A DNA stretch of 64,000 nucleotides from Nostoc sp. FACHB-892 (GTDB lineage: Bacteria > Cyanobacteriota > Cyanobacteriia > Cyanobacteriales > Nostocaceae), in assembly GCF_014698795.1 (NCBI RefSeq), contig NZ_JACJTR010000001.1:434001-498000 (forward strand), given 5' to 3'. Of the stretch, positions 55,466 to 64,000 are shown piece after piece. The notes beneath the pieces were generated by a model, which saw only the letters and a list, made by a program, of their open reading frames with translations, was not told the DNA's origin and did not search any database. Both the position numbers and the translations under genes were made by a program. Positions within the stretch are counted from its first letter, which is position 1, and the number at the start of each line of letters is the position of its first letter.

Positions 55466-56689
55466 TTAATTTGCGGCAAATTCTTTTAATACCCACTCAT
55501 ATTCACGTTGAATAGAAGTCAGCAAATCTATCTTCATTTCTGTTGGTAATACATCCCAGGTATAAGTTTCAATTTCTAAATGTGAGCAAGCATTATTTGT
55601 TTGAAGTAGATGCAAAACAGTAGCAATGTCATCTTGGGTAGATTGTAAAATTTGATAATCATGAATAAAAATTGGGACATGGAAGTGAGTCCGCCATTCT
55701 TCAGCTAGAGATTGTTCTAAATGCGGTAATGCACTTATTAAGTCAGGATAGTGATGGAGTGTACCATCAGTGCGACGTTCTATTACCTGGTGAAGATAAG
55801 TGGATTCTGCAAATGGGCGTAAGCGTTCAACTATCAAACTACGTTTTTCAACATCAGCAGGTATTTTTAGTTTAATTGCGGCGCTGATTTGAATCTTGCC
55901 AATCTTAATTCCTGCCGATTGAAAACGTGCAAATACAGATTGCGGTTCCTCATATTCAACTGAAAAATGGCAGGTGTCATAGCAAATACGAACGTGTTCT
56001 AGCAATTTAGCTTCTGCTAAAGTCTGTTCAATATTTAATTTCTCTGATAAATAACTACCACCGATTGGCAATAACCAGTTTTGATAGAAATCAATTACTT
56101 CTGAGGTGTTTTCAATTAAACCATCAGGTTCAGGTTCTAAATCAATATGAAGTACCTTTCCTGTTTCTTCGCAGATGCGAATCATTTCTATCACAACAGA
56201 TGCTATATTTAAACAACTATTTTTTATAACTGTCTCGATTGCTTGGTCTTTTTGCCACCAAGGTTTATAGGATAATGGCAATGTAGAAATTCCGCCATCC
56301 AGTCCTTCTGGTAACAAATTAGCTAAAATTTGTGCCAAGTTTAATGTATAATTTAACCGTTCTTGTGTAGACCAATCTGGTGCATAAACTTGGTCTTTTA
56401 CCACCTGTCTATGGAATCCGCCATAAGGAAATCCATTTAAAGTGAAAACATATAAATCTTCTTGACTAAGCCACGCTTGGAATTGAGCTAAATTATTATT
56501 TTCTAGAAGTTGTTTAGCGGCTGCATCTGCTAACCTCAAACCAATACCAAAAGGTTCTGTAGGTGATAAACGTGACTTAAGATTGGGAACATATTTTTCT
56601 AAATTGGCGAAAACCTCTAGCCAACTTTCCCCAGGATGAATATTGCTGCAATAAGTTAAATGAAATTTGCTGTCTTTTGGAATTTTCAT
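55466..56689 (-). CDS. eboE: EboE, TIM-barrel metabolite traffic protein
   Basis: TIM-barrel protein of the xylose-isomerase-like superfamily, 407 residues. Opening MKIPKDSKFHLTYCSNIHPGESWLEVFANL, with GIGLRLADAAAKQL and YVFTLNGFPYGGFH, then IDLEPEPDGL (metal residue candidate), ICYDTCHFSVEYE and KIGKIQISAA. This is the wording of the Ebo operon's EboE. It begins 151 bases after eboC and ends 15 before eboF. The enzymatic reaction is not known. Confidence 0.92.
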   Translation of the reverse strand: MKIPKDSKFHLTYCSNIHPGESWLEVFANLEKYVPNLKSRLSPTEPFGIGLRLADAAAKQLLENNNLAQFQAWLSQEDLYVFTLNGFPYGGFHRQVVKDQVYAPDWSTQERLNYTLNLAQILANLLPEGLDGGISTLPLSYKPWWQKDQAIETVIKNSCLNIASVVIEMIRICEETGKVLHIDLEPEPDGLIENTSEVIDFYQNWLLPIGGSYLSEKLNIEQTLAEAKLLEHVRICYDTCHFSVEYEEPQSVFARFQSAGIKIGKIQISAAIKLKIPADVEKRSLIVERLRPFAESTYLHQVIERRTDGTLHHYPDLISALPHLEQSLAEEWRTHFHVPIFIHDYQILQSTQDDIATVLHLLQTNNACSHLEIETYTWDVLPTEMKIDLLTSIQREYEWVLKEFAAN

Positions 56690-56840
56690 TTTCTAAATTT
56701 ATGCCCTATATATGGTAGTAATTTATTTTCTTTGGCTTATACCATTTCCCAAAATACCTGCCGTATATTCATGGGTAAGGGCGCATAGATGTGCGCCCCT
56801 ACAGCCGATTTATTGTATTACTGGGTGTGTACATTCCTAT

Positions 56841-57773
56841 TTAAGTAACGGCAAATATTTGTGCTAGTTTCATCGAAATTGGTAGCAAAATTAGAACTAA
56901 AAAACCGTAATACAAACCAGCAAAACCAGATGCAACGGTTGCATCTAAGACTATTAGAGATAACACGCCTACTTTCACCGCAGTTCGGATATTTTCGGCT
57001 ATCGGTTCACGCGCCGCTTTGATAAAATTAGGCAGCACTCTGATCGCTAATAAAGCCGCGAATGGTAATGCTGCGATCGCTGCATAGTCTCCTAATAGTC
57101 CTAAAGCTAAAACTGCCGTTAAAACTATTGCAATCAGCAGTAATGCGAGTACTCCCGTAATCTTTTTACCTCCGTGAACTTCACCTTGGCTAATTGCGGT
57201 GATAGCAGCAATGTAAAAAACAGGAATTAGTGCTAAATACCAACGTTCTCCTATGATTGCTGGTACAGCACTTACACCTAATAATAAGTTACTGCCACGA
57301 CATAAACCCATATTAAGTGGGCCAAAAAAAGGGTGATGTTTGGCAAGTGAGTCATACAGTAAGCATGAAAGAACAATAAATATAGCGATTGCACCACTTA
57401 CCAACGATACTTGAAAAGCAGCTATAATCCCGATTGCAAATAGTATACTCCCCAACAAAGTAGCATTTTGACGAGATACGCGACCACTGGGAATTGCTCT
57501 ATTTGGTCGCTCTTTTGCATCTAATTCAGCATCAAAAACATCATTAAAAACTACACCACCGCCGTATAATCCAGTTGTAGCCAATAACAACCAAGCTAAT
57601 GGAATTAGTATAGTAAAACTTGCTTCTCCATTGATTAATTGAGCAAAAATAATTCCAGAACCAGAAGCAGCAAAACCAACAAGAATATCCGCCCAAGCAG
57701 TAACAATATTTGCAGGACGCATTAATTCCAGATAACCCCGCCAGCTTTGAAAATTTAAGCTTGCAACATTCAC
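56841..57773 (-). CDS. eboC: EboC, UbiA-like membrane prenyltransferase
   Basis: Nine-helix membrane protein of the UbiA superfamily, 310 residues. The Asp-rich motif is VFNDVFDAELDAKERPNRAIPSGRV near residue 80; a second acidic region lies in LLYDSLAKHHPFFG near residue 143. Opening WRGYLELMRPANIVTAWADILVGF is typical. It probably attaches or handles a prenyl group on the exported metabolite, or acts in its export; the substrate is not known. It is between eboB and eboE on the same strand. Confidence 0.93.
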   Translation of the reverse strand: MNVASLNFQSWRGYLELMRPANIVTAWADILVGFAASGSGIIFAQLINGEASFTILIPLAWLLLATTGLYGGGVVFNDVFDAELDAKERPNRAIPSGRVSRQNATLLGSILFAIGIIAAFQVSLVSGAIAIFIVLSCLLYDSLAKHHPFFGPLNMGLCRGSNLLLGVSAVPAIIGERWYLALIPVFYIAAITAISQGEVHGGKKITGVLALLLIAIVLTAVLALGLLGDYAAIAALPFAALLAIRVLPNFIKAAREPIAENIRTAVKVGVLSLIVLDATVASGFAGLYYGFLVLILLPISMKLAQIFAVT

Positions 57774-57868
57774 TTATCTGCCTCCGTACCTAATAATTTC
57801 TCAAAATAAACCGCATATTACATTATGCAATTCCTCATCCCTACTCCCCACTCCCCACTCCCAATTTT

Positions 57869-58777
57869 TTACTCAATCAATACATAATCAGAAACTGATT
57901 TGATTCCTGGTTCTTGTCCCCGCAACACAGAATTACCATTGAACAGCTGACGTTGATCAACAGATTGGGGATTGAGCCAGTCTGATGCTTGCATTTGCCC
58001 AGTTTGACTGTAAGCAGCTAGGGCATTTTCATAACAAACTGCTCGCACATGTTCTTCAGGAATGCCCCTGTCTAACATTAACTGAGCCGTTTTTGGTACT
58101 GCCAAAGGATCGCTAATACCCCAATCAGCACTACTATCTACAATGATGCGATCGCGTCCATACTTACGGACGACTTCTACCATCCTGGCGTTACCCATCT
58201 TCGTCTGTGGGTAAATCGTAAAAGCTGCCCAAAAACCTCGTCCTAATACTTCCTCAACGGTTTCCTCATTGTTATGATCAATAACTACTTGTGAGGGATC
58301 TAAGCCGTATTCAATACAGCGATCCATACTCCGACTAGCACCCGCTTTTTTATTACGATGAGGGGTATGAATTAGCACCAACATATCGAGTTCTTTGGCT
58401 AATGCTAACTGTTGACAAAAGTACTTATCTTCTGCGTCTGTCATGTCGTCATAGCCAATTTCACCAATGGCAACAACTCCCTCTTTGCAGGCATAAAGTG
58501 GTAGCAATTCTATAACTTCTGCTGCTAGTGCCTCATTGTTAGCTTCTTTCGGATTTAGACCAATTGTGCAGTAATGTTGGATGCCAAATTGACTAGCACG
58601 AAACCGTTCCCAGCCCACAAGACTGCTGAAATAGTCTTTGAATGTGCCAGCGTTCGTTCGCGGTTGTCCTAACCAAAAGGCTGGTTCAATAACGGCGACA
58701 ATGCCATATTCCCGCATTACTAAGTAATCGTAAGTAGTGCGCGAACACATATGAATGTGAGGATCAATGAACATCAT
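57869..58777 (-). CDS. eboB: EboB, TatD-family metal hydrolase
   Basis: Metal-dependent amidohydrolase of 302 residues. The metal ligands are seen: His pair in IDPHIHMC, Glu in AIGEIGYDDMT, His in LVLIHTPHRNKKAG, His in VVIDHNNEE and Asp in VDSSADWGISDP. The TatD family includes DNases and many orphan hydrolases. The gene sits between eboA and eboC, in the order known for the ebo operon. A second Met right after the first leaves the start uncertain by one codon. Its substrate is unknown. Confidence 0.92.
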   Translation of the reverse strand: MMFIDPHIHMCSRTTYDYLVMREYGIVAVIEPAFWLGQPRTNAGTFKDYFSSLVGWERFRASQFGIQHYCTIGLNPKEANNEALAAEVIELLPLYACKEGVVAIGEIGYDDMTDAEDKYFCQQLALAKELDMLVLIHTPHRNKKAGASRSMDRCIEYGLDPSQVVIDHNNEETVEEVLGRGFWAAFTIYPQTKMGNARMVEVVRKYGRDRIIVDSSADWGISDPLAVPKTAQLMLDRGIPEEHVRAVCYENALAAYSQTGQMQASDWLNPQSVDQRQLFNGNSVLRGQEPGIKSVSDYVLIE

Positions 58778-58882
58778 GATGTGGTTTAATGAGCAATAAA
58801 ATTTATGAGGAATTGGGTATTTAAAAAACTTTTACTTAGTCTCCACTCCCTTTTATTTGTAAACAAAAAGGCGTTAGCGCAG

Positions 58883-59755
58883 TTAGCCACAGACATCAGG
58901 GCTAAAACTGCTCCAAGTAAGATTACCTTGTTGAATAGATGACTGTAAATCTGGGTAGCGAGAAAGTAATTCTTGCGCTTGGGGTAAACCAGACTCAGCA
59001 CAAGCTAATGCTGCTGCTTCTTGCTCGTGTATATCCCCATTAGCCAGTACTTTTTCCAAATCTGTAATGATTGCACTATCCGCAAACCGTCCTACAGGTC
59101 GCCAAAGTTCTGGTGTAACTGAGCGTTTAGCTGCCCAACGTTCATGGGCATAGTCTGCTAACATCCTTGCCAATTCTGGGTTAGCACGCCGATCGAGTCC
59201 CCAAATTAGATGCAAAGGACTGCCAACAAACACAGCCTTCAGCACCATCTGATTCCAAGCAGCATTATCTAAATAATCCGCCGGATAAGGGTTTCGTAGT
59301 GCGATCGCTTGGAATACATTACTCATATTGCTGCGAATTCCTTCAGCAGCGCGATGGCGATGTAACTCTGGATGTGGTAATAGCGGCAAACTTTGATAAA
59401 GAACAACTAACTCCCCCATATCGGCAGTGGAGAAGAATTTATCAAGTGATCGCACATAGCCCTCAGGATCATCGTGGGGCAAAGCTAGAAGCAACAGTGT
59501 CCGACCCGCTTGATCTACACTCCAATGACCAGGATACCAACCGGGAATCACATCCTGTGCTGCTTCCAAGTCCTGGAATGTTAGCTGCAAATCCTCTTTA
59601 CCTAGATAACGCGGTACTGCACTAAAAGCCGTAAAAAACACTTTCTCAGCAGCACCGTCAGCAATCTGTGCCTGCTTCTGTTCTAGCCAAACAAAAGCTT
59701 TCTCTGAAACAGACTTTGACAGCCAATGATGCAGTAACTTGTTTACTTTACTCAT
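58883..59755 (-). CDS. eboA: EboA family metabolite traffic protein
   Basis: Helical protein of 290 residues, first gene of the minus-strand ebo operon. It has MSKVNKLLHHWLSKSVSEKAF, SAVPRYLGKEDLQL, DVIPGWYPGHWSVDQAGRTLLLLAL, AIALRNPYPADYLDNAAWNQMVLKAVFVGSPL, and RVA-type helices ending DLQSSIQQG. This matches EboA wording; the function is unknown. The frame is open to 59815 (20 extra residues), but MSKVN is the preferred start. The eboD gene is divergent, 460 bases away. Confidence 0.9.
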   Translation of the reverse strand: MSKVNKLLHHWLSKSVSEKAFVWLEQKQAQIADGAAEKVFFTAFSAVPRYLGKEDLQLTFQDLEAAQDVIPGWYPGHWSVDQAGRTLLLLALPHDDPEGYVRSLDKFFSTADMGELVVLYQSLPLLPHPELHRHRAAEGIRSNMSNVFQAIALRNPYPADYLDNAAWNQMVLKAVFVGSPLHLIWGLDRRANPELARMLADYAHERWAAKRSVTPELWRPVGRFADSAIITDLEKVLANGDIHEQEAAALACAESGLPQAQELLSRYPDLQSSIQQGNLTWSSFSPDVCG

Positions 59756-60217
59756 GATGAATTTCAGGAAAAGTTGCCCAACTTTTTTGTGACAACCAAG
59801 TATAAAATATAGCACTAAACTTGATATTTTGTGATTAAAGCAGCTAGATAATATACTACTGAGATTATAACTTCACTGAATCTATAAAAATCTTCCGATT
59901 TTAAATAAGATACTGTAAAGATATTATTTTGATTAGATAAATAATAAAATTCGCTTACGGAATAAAATTAAAATTTTATGTAATACTGATATTCATAGCC
60001 CATCTTATATATAAAGCTTAGGCATTAATAAAATTGCAAATTAGTATTATTTTAAAAATTCTATAACTAGAATGAGTAAACCTTTAAAAGCCTGATCAAG
60101 TCATTAGCTTGTTCTTAACTTATAAATTATTTTAGATAAGTTTAGTTTTGCCTAATCTGCTATTAGCTTTAATCGTATTATATGTATTTGTACTAATTAA
60201 AAAGTAATAATATTCCA
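59756..60217. other. AT-rich divergent promoter region of the ebo genes
   Basis: About 460 bases between eboA (minus) and eboD (plus). Very AT-rich with no recognisable gene. It must hold both promoters. No clear operator or palindrome longer than ten bases was found. Confidence 0.55.
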
Positions 60218-61420
60218 ATGATTATTCAACAAAAAACTGCTCTTAATCTGCAACCAATTAACCAATGTGTTCGCGTGAACTTTAACTATGATGTTCACTT
60301 CACTAGAGGTCTGTTTCAGTTAGATAATCCTTTACTCGCACAAGTGATTGCCGCAGAGGGGGAGACAGCGCCAAAACAAGTGCTAGCAGTGGTAGATGCA
60401 GGATTTTTACAGCATCAGGAAGGGTTGCTAAAAAAATTATCAGTCTATGCTCAGTATTATGAAAATGTACTAACACTGAGCAGTGAGCCGATAATAGTTC
60501 CGGGTGGAGAAGCAGTCAAGAATGATTCTAGATTTATAGAGCAAATTCATCAGCGCATAAATGCAGCTGGATTGTGCCGCCACTCCTACGTCTTAGCTAT
60601 TGGAGGTGGAGCCGTTTTAGACATGGCCGGATACGCAGCAACAACGGCTCACCGAGGAATTCGGCTGCTACGGGTACCGACAACAGTATTAGGGCAAAAT
60701 GATTCTGGTGTAGGGGTAAAGAACGGAATCAATGCCTTCGGCAAGAAAAACTTTTTGGGTACATTCATGCCCCCTTATGCTGTCTTGAATGACTTTGATT
60801 TTCTTACTAGCCTTGACGATCGAGATTGGCGATCGGGTATTGCAGAAGCGGTGAAAGTAGCGCTGATTAAAGATGCAGATTTCTTCGATTTCATTATGAC
60901 TAATGCCGATAAATTGGCTAATCGAGACATGGACATAATGGAAAGGCTAATTTATCGCTGTTCCCAGTTGCACTTAGAGCATATTGCTGGTAGCGGCGAC
61001 CCCTTTGAAATGGGTTCATCGCGTCCTTTGGATTTTGGACACTGGGCTGCTCACAAACTAGAGCATTTAACTAATTACAGCCTACGTCATGGTGAAGCTG
61101 TAGCGATCGGCATTGCTTTAGATACAACCTATTCATATTTAACAGGGCAACTCTTGCAATCTGAGTGGCAAAGGGTTATAACTACACTCAAAAAATTAGG
61201 CTTTAATTTGTACGTATCGGCATTGACAGAGCAATTAGATCAACTAGATCATCCGCATTGTCTATTTAGAGGGCTTACGGAATTCCGCGAACACCTGGGC
61301 GGAAATTTGACCATCACCCTTCTACAAGAAATCGGGCAGGGGATAGAAGTTCACCAAGTAAATTTGTCTTTGTATAGAGATGCTATTTTGATGCTACAAG
61401 ATTGGGAATTTTTGCATTAA
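60218..61420 (+). CDS. eboD: EboD, 3-dehydroquinate-synthase-like sugar phosphate cyclase
   Basis: Member of the sugar phosphate cyclase family, 400 residues. NAD and metal residues are present: IVPGGEAVKN, AIGGGAVLDMAGYAATTAHRG, VPTTVLGQNDSGVGVKNGIN, SGIAEAVKVALIKD, DFGHWAAHKLE and LRHGEAVAIGIALD. The enzyme resembles dehydroquinate and 2-epi-5-epi-valiolone synthases; which substrate it uses is not set. It is divergent from eboA, an arrangement that suggests shared regulation. A housekeeping aroB would normally be elsewhere. Confidence 0.9.
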   Translation: MIIQQKTALNLQPINQCVRVNFNYDVHFTRGLFQLDNPLLAQVIAAEGETAPKQVLAVVDAGFLQHQEGLLKKLSVYAQYYENVLTLSSEPIIVPGGEAVKNDSRFIEQIHQRINAAGLCRHSYVLAIGGGAVLDMAGYAATTAHRGIRLLRVPTTVLGQNDSGVGVKNGINAFGKKNFLGTFMPPYAVLNDFDFLTSLDDRDWRSGIAEAVKVALIKDADFFDFIMTNADKLANRDMDIMERLIYRCSQLHLEHIAGSGDPFEMGSSRPLDFGHWAAHKLEHLTNYSLRHGEAVAIGIALDTTYSYLTGQLLQSEWQRVITTLKKLGFNLYVSALTEQLDQLDHPHCLFRGLTEFREHLGGNLTITLLQEIGQGIEVHQVNLSLYRDAILMLQDWEFLH

Positions 61421-61583
61421 TTTTCTTTTGGCTGCATCACCCAATTGCGATTATTTTATGCAAATATATTGCTTAAAATTCCAGGCGATCGCTACTTTGT
61501 GGTTCTAAATTGCAAAATGACTTTTTAGTTCCTCCTACCAAAAACGGAGTAGCATTATAGTCCTCGATGAATCCTCATCCCCC

Positions 61584-62282
61584 TTATCTCCTCAACCCCC
61601 CTTGGTGTTCACAATGAAAACCTCGATTTTCCCAAGCTTGCATATCTACTTGGGTAAGTTTTGTTAGATTTGAGCATTGCGGTTGAATAATTTGACTTAC
61701 AATCGCCCAAAATAAGCTGCGTGTTACATCTAATCCAGTTTTGGGCCAAGATTCACGATTACCAGGAACACCCGACTCCTGAACAATCTCTGTCTCTACC
61801 CAAATACCATGAGCGCCCAAAAGAATCTGTGCCATCCATTTGGCTCTGGGTAAATGACTCTGCGAGGTAATCAACATGACTTTATGCACTCCCCAACGGC
61901 GCAAAATTGGAATACCATAATAAAAATTTTCAAAAGTAGAATTCGCGCACTTTTCTAACCAAACGTTTTGTAACTCTGCTAATTCCGCCTGAAAAAGTAA
62001 CCATATACAGGGGTCTGGGGAACCATGAGAAATTAAAATTGGGGTTTGCGGGTATTGTTTTGCTTGTTGGGCAACATAAGTTTCTCGACGAATACTCCCA
62101 CCAAGCACAAAGAAAGCATCTACTGGCTGGGAAGAAGCAAAAACTAAGGTTATAGTAGTAAAAATCAGCCAAGCACCCAAAACAAAGTACAATCCACCAG
62201 TTAGTTTTTGTAACAGTTGCCACAAATCAGCAAATTTTTTTTTAATAGAAATTAATGATTTGATCGTAAATTTACGTTTCAT
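61584..62282 (-). CDS. YdcF family (DUF218) protein
   Basis: Protein of 232 residues with an N-terminal membrane helix (LYFVLGAWLIFTTITLVFA) and a DUF218/ElyC-SanA-YdcF fold: DAFFVLGGSIRRETYVAQQAKQY, PILISHGSPDP, NSTFENFYYGIPILRRWGVHKVMLITSQSHLPRAKWMA. The domain faces the periplasm and is thought to act in envelope carbohydrate handling; the reaction is unknown. It is convergent with eboD. The ATG lies close to a T-rich stretch. Confidence 0.9.
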   Translation of the reverse strand: MKRKFTIKSLISIKKKFADLWQLLQKLTGGLYFVLGAWLIFTTITLVFASSQPVDAFFVLGGSIRRETYVAQQAKQYPQTPILISHGSPDPCIWLLFQAELAELQNVWLEKCANSTFENFYYGIPILRRWGVHKVMLITSQSHLPRAKWMAQILLGAHGIWVETEIVQESGVPGNRESWPKTGLDVTRSLFWAIVSQIIQPQCSNLTKLTQVDMQAWENRGFHCEHQGGLRR

Positions 62283-62590
62283 GACTTAGGTAACAAAACA
62301 TGATTTTATCGCTGTCTAAAGTGCTGCATTTCAGTGATCAAAGTGCTATCTTATAAAAGTAATAAAAAAGTACAAACATGACGCTGATCAAAGTGTCACA
62401 TATTGAGTATAGCCTTCCGGAGAAGGCTAAGAAACTAAGAAGTCGTTGTTAATAATGCAGTATTTTCAGCATCATTCAACGATAAAAATTATGAACAGAG
62501 CATAGCTTAGTTTGGGGTATAAAAACTTAAAAATTTCTGGAAAGCCTGATTGCTAAACTGTCAATAACACAATTATTCCAGCTAATATAC
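62283..62590. other. Spacer before the ctp gene
   Basis: About 308 bases with two divergent promoters. Hairpin agccttccggagaaggct at 62411-62428. Nothing else is recognised. Confidence 0.5.
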
Positions 62591-63931
62591 ATGAACCAAT
62601 CTGCGAAAAGTTACTCGCCGCTCCAAGTAGCCTTGATTGGTGGAGCGATCGCCACTACTGCTACAATGTCCGTGTTCGGCCCCGCTTGGACTCGTGCTGT
62701 CCGTGCCTCTCTAGCCCTACAAGACAGCCCGAAAGTGATAGTTGACCAAGTTTGGCAACTGGTGAATCATGAATATGTTGATGGCAAATTTAATCAACAA
62801 AATTGGCAAGCAACCAGACAAAGCCTGTTGAGCAAAGACTATTCTTCTCGTGAAGAGGCTTATGCTGCCATCCGTGAAGCTTTACAAAAGTTGGGAGATC
62901 CTTACACTCGATTCATGGACCCCAAACAGTTTGAAGCTCTCACTAGCCAAACATCTGGGGAAGTCTCTGGTATTGGCATTCGGATGGAAGTGAACGAAAA
63001 AACTCAACGGCTCACTGTTGTAGAAGCCATAGAAAATTCTCCAGCATTGAGAGCTGGGATCAAAGCAGGCGATGAAATTTTGGCAATTGACGGCAAACCC
63101 ACTCTCAAAATGAAAGTGGATGACGCCTCTAAACTAATTCGTGGCAAAGCGGGTACTCCTATCAAACTAAAGCTGGGGCGGAGAGGGGTAAATGCCTTTG
63201 ATTTGAAGCTGACAAGAGCAAATATTGAAGTGCCAACGGTACGTTATACCCTCAAGCAAGAAGGAAATCGCCGCATTGGCTATATCCGTTTGCGGGAATT
63301 TAGCGCCCACGCCGCAGAACAGATGCAACGAGCCATCCGCGATTTAAACACTAAGAAAGTCGATTCTTATGTCTTAGATTTGCGAGGAAATCCTGGTGGG
63401 TTGTTGCAGGCGAGCATTGAGATTGCCCGGATGTGGTACAATGAGGGCGGAATTGTCAAGACAGTAAACCGTGTGGGTGGCACTGACGAAACTAAAGCCA
63501 ATCGCACTGCTCTGACAAATCGTCCTTTGGCAGTCTTAGTCGATGGTAATTCAGCTAGTGCTAGCGAAATCCTTACAGGGGCACTTAAGGATAATAAGCG
63601 TGCGGTAGTCGTAGGTGGACAAACCTTTGGTAAAGCGTTAGTGCAGTCAGTTCATGAGCTTGCAGATGGTTCCGGCTTGGCAGTTACCATTGCCCATTAC
63701 TACACCCCTGCGGGAACGGATATTAACCAGAAAGGCATTGTCCCAGATATCAAGCTAGACTTGACAGAGGCACAAGAGCGACAGTTAGCTTCTAATCCAG
63801 ATTTAATCGGAACTAAGAGTGATCCGCAATATGCTCGGGCGATCGCAATTTTATCCAATAGAAATTTTGCCCAGCCGCCAGCAAATCAGCCCACTCGACC
63901 CATGAGCCGCGCCGATAACCTGAAATTTTAG
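62591..63931 (+). CDS. Carboxyl-terminal processing protease (S41, CtpB/CtpC-like)
   Basis: Serine-Lys protease of 446 residues, periplasmic or lumenal. A signal-like N-terminus (VALIGGAIATTATMSVFG) is followed by a helical region, a PDZ domain at about 115-200 (SGIGIRMEV, RAGIKAGDEILAIDGKPT) and the S41 core: SYVLDLRGNPGGLLQASIEIARMW, catalytic Ser in DGNSASASEIL and Lys in GQTFGKALVQS. Photosynthetic relatives (CtpA) trim D1; this one's wording fits the CtpC branch, so its substrate is uncertain. No terminator before the window end. Confidence 0.94.
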   Translation: MNQSAKSYSPLQVALIGGAIATTATMSVFGPAWTRAVRASLALQDSPKVIVDQVWQLVNHEYVDGKFNQQNWQATRQSLLSKDYSSREEAYAAIREALQKLGDPYTRFMDPKQFEALTSQTSGEVSGIGIRMEVNEKTQRLTVVEAIENSPALRAGIKAGDEILAIDGKPTLKMKVDDASKLIRGKAGTPIKLKLGRRGVNAFDLKLTRANIEVPTVRYTLKQEGNRRIGYIRLREFSAHAAEQMQRAIRDLNTKKVDSYVLDLRGNPGGLLQASIEIARMWYNEGGIVKTVNRVGGTDETKANRTALTNRPLAVLVDGNSASASEILTGALKDNKRAVVVGGQTFGKALVQSVHELADGSGLAVTIAHYYTPAGTDINQKGIVPDIKLDLTEAQERQLASNPDLIGTKSDPQYARAIAILSNRNFAQPPANQPTRPMSRADNLKF

Positions 63932-64000
63932 ATTGACGCAAATGATTTGTTTTCAGGTGTTTATATAGTAGTATTCCCAAATCCAGATTTTTGGAGTTAT

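Noticed and set aside
59756-60217. Promoter/operator of the ebo genes
   Set aside because: The region must hold promoters but no box or palindrome could be pinned down from sequence alone.
1-64000. tRNA, rRNA or riboswitch genes
   Set aside because: Spacers were read for T-loop-like GTTCGAATCC patterns and for known riboswitch shapes; none was found. A covariance search would be decisive.

Overview
The window is a chromosomal segment of a filamentous, Nostoc-like cyanobacterium. The evidence is direct: photosynthesis genes (petM, psbQ, a ycf39-type assembly factor), HemJ, many HIP1 octamers (gcgatcgc), heptameric short tandem repeats (caatgac/taatgac, gcgaatt, ggggact), and cyanobacterium-specific small families (DUF2949, the Ebo proteins). 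Most genes are ordinary chromosomal ones. Accessory islands separate them: toxin-antitoxin pairs, a rolling-circle Rep gene, MITEs and dispersed repeats.

Layout. 1-3.1 kb: the 3' part of leuS, then a DUF433/DUF5615 toxin-antitoxin pair and a 1.4 kb gene-free stretch. 4.4-12 kb: an AGT-type aminotransferase, DUF2949, a DUF192 lipoprotein, an OmpR-type (NblR-like) regulator behind NAD kinase, ycf39-like, petM (34 aa), and pdxA. 12-16.6 kb is an accessory island: a HigBA-type module, a tandem ~115 bp repeat, an AlkB-like dioxygenase, a rolling-circle Rep with a decayed second copy beside it, and small hypotheticals. 16.7-20.9 kb: LysR regulator divergent from a CadD-like transporter plus a secreted partner, a DUF202 gene with an apparent frameshift, and a methyltransferase. 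21-27.5 kb: an orphan ParA/TraL-like ATPase, a MITE, pirin, Dps, an aldo/keto reductase, an RTX-type protein and a DCC thioredoxin-like protein.

27.9-34.5 kb is a trehalose cluster, treZ-treY-treH. It encodes both synthesis from glucan ends and hydrolysis of trehalose, and a MITE sits between treZ and treY. 36.2-41 kb is an NAD(P) cluster, pncB-nadD-nrtR-like-nadE, preceded by a perfect palindrome that is a good operator candidate. 41.8-53.3 kb: a large membrane GGDEF/EAL protein, a peptidoglycan-binding protein, hemJ, an alpha/beta-hydrolase lacking the usual nucleophile, a FAD oxidoreductase, psbQ, and two LEA-like repeat proteins. 54-61.4 kb holds an ebo cluster (eboA-B-C-E-F on the minus strand, eboD divergent). 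This set is linked in Nostoc to moving the scytonemin precursor to the periplasm. The window ends with a YdcF-type protein and a C-terminal processing protease.

Several starts are set here from Shine-Dalgarno sites or family alignment: DUF2949, treZ, treY, the aldo/keto reductase, eboA, the FAD oxidoreductase and the 142-aa hypothetical. Two short genes are added: petM and a 50-aa protein at 35.8 kb. No tRNA, rRNA or CRISPR array was seen. The most unusual items are the MITE with a reconstructable empty site, the Rep relic, the DUF202 frameshift at an A7 run, the repeat inserted in-frame in a LysR gene, the pncB operator, and the LEA-like repeat proteins.
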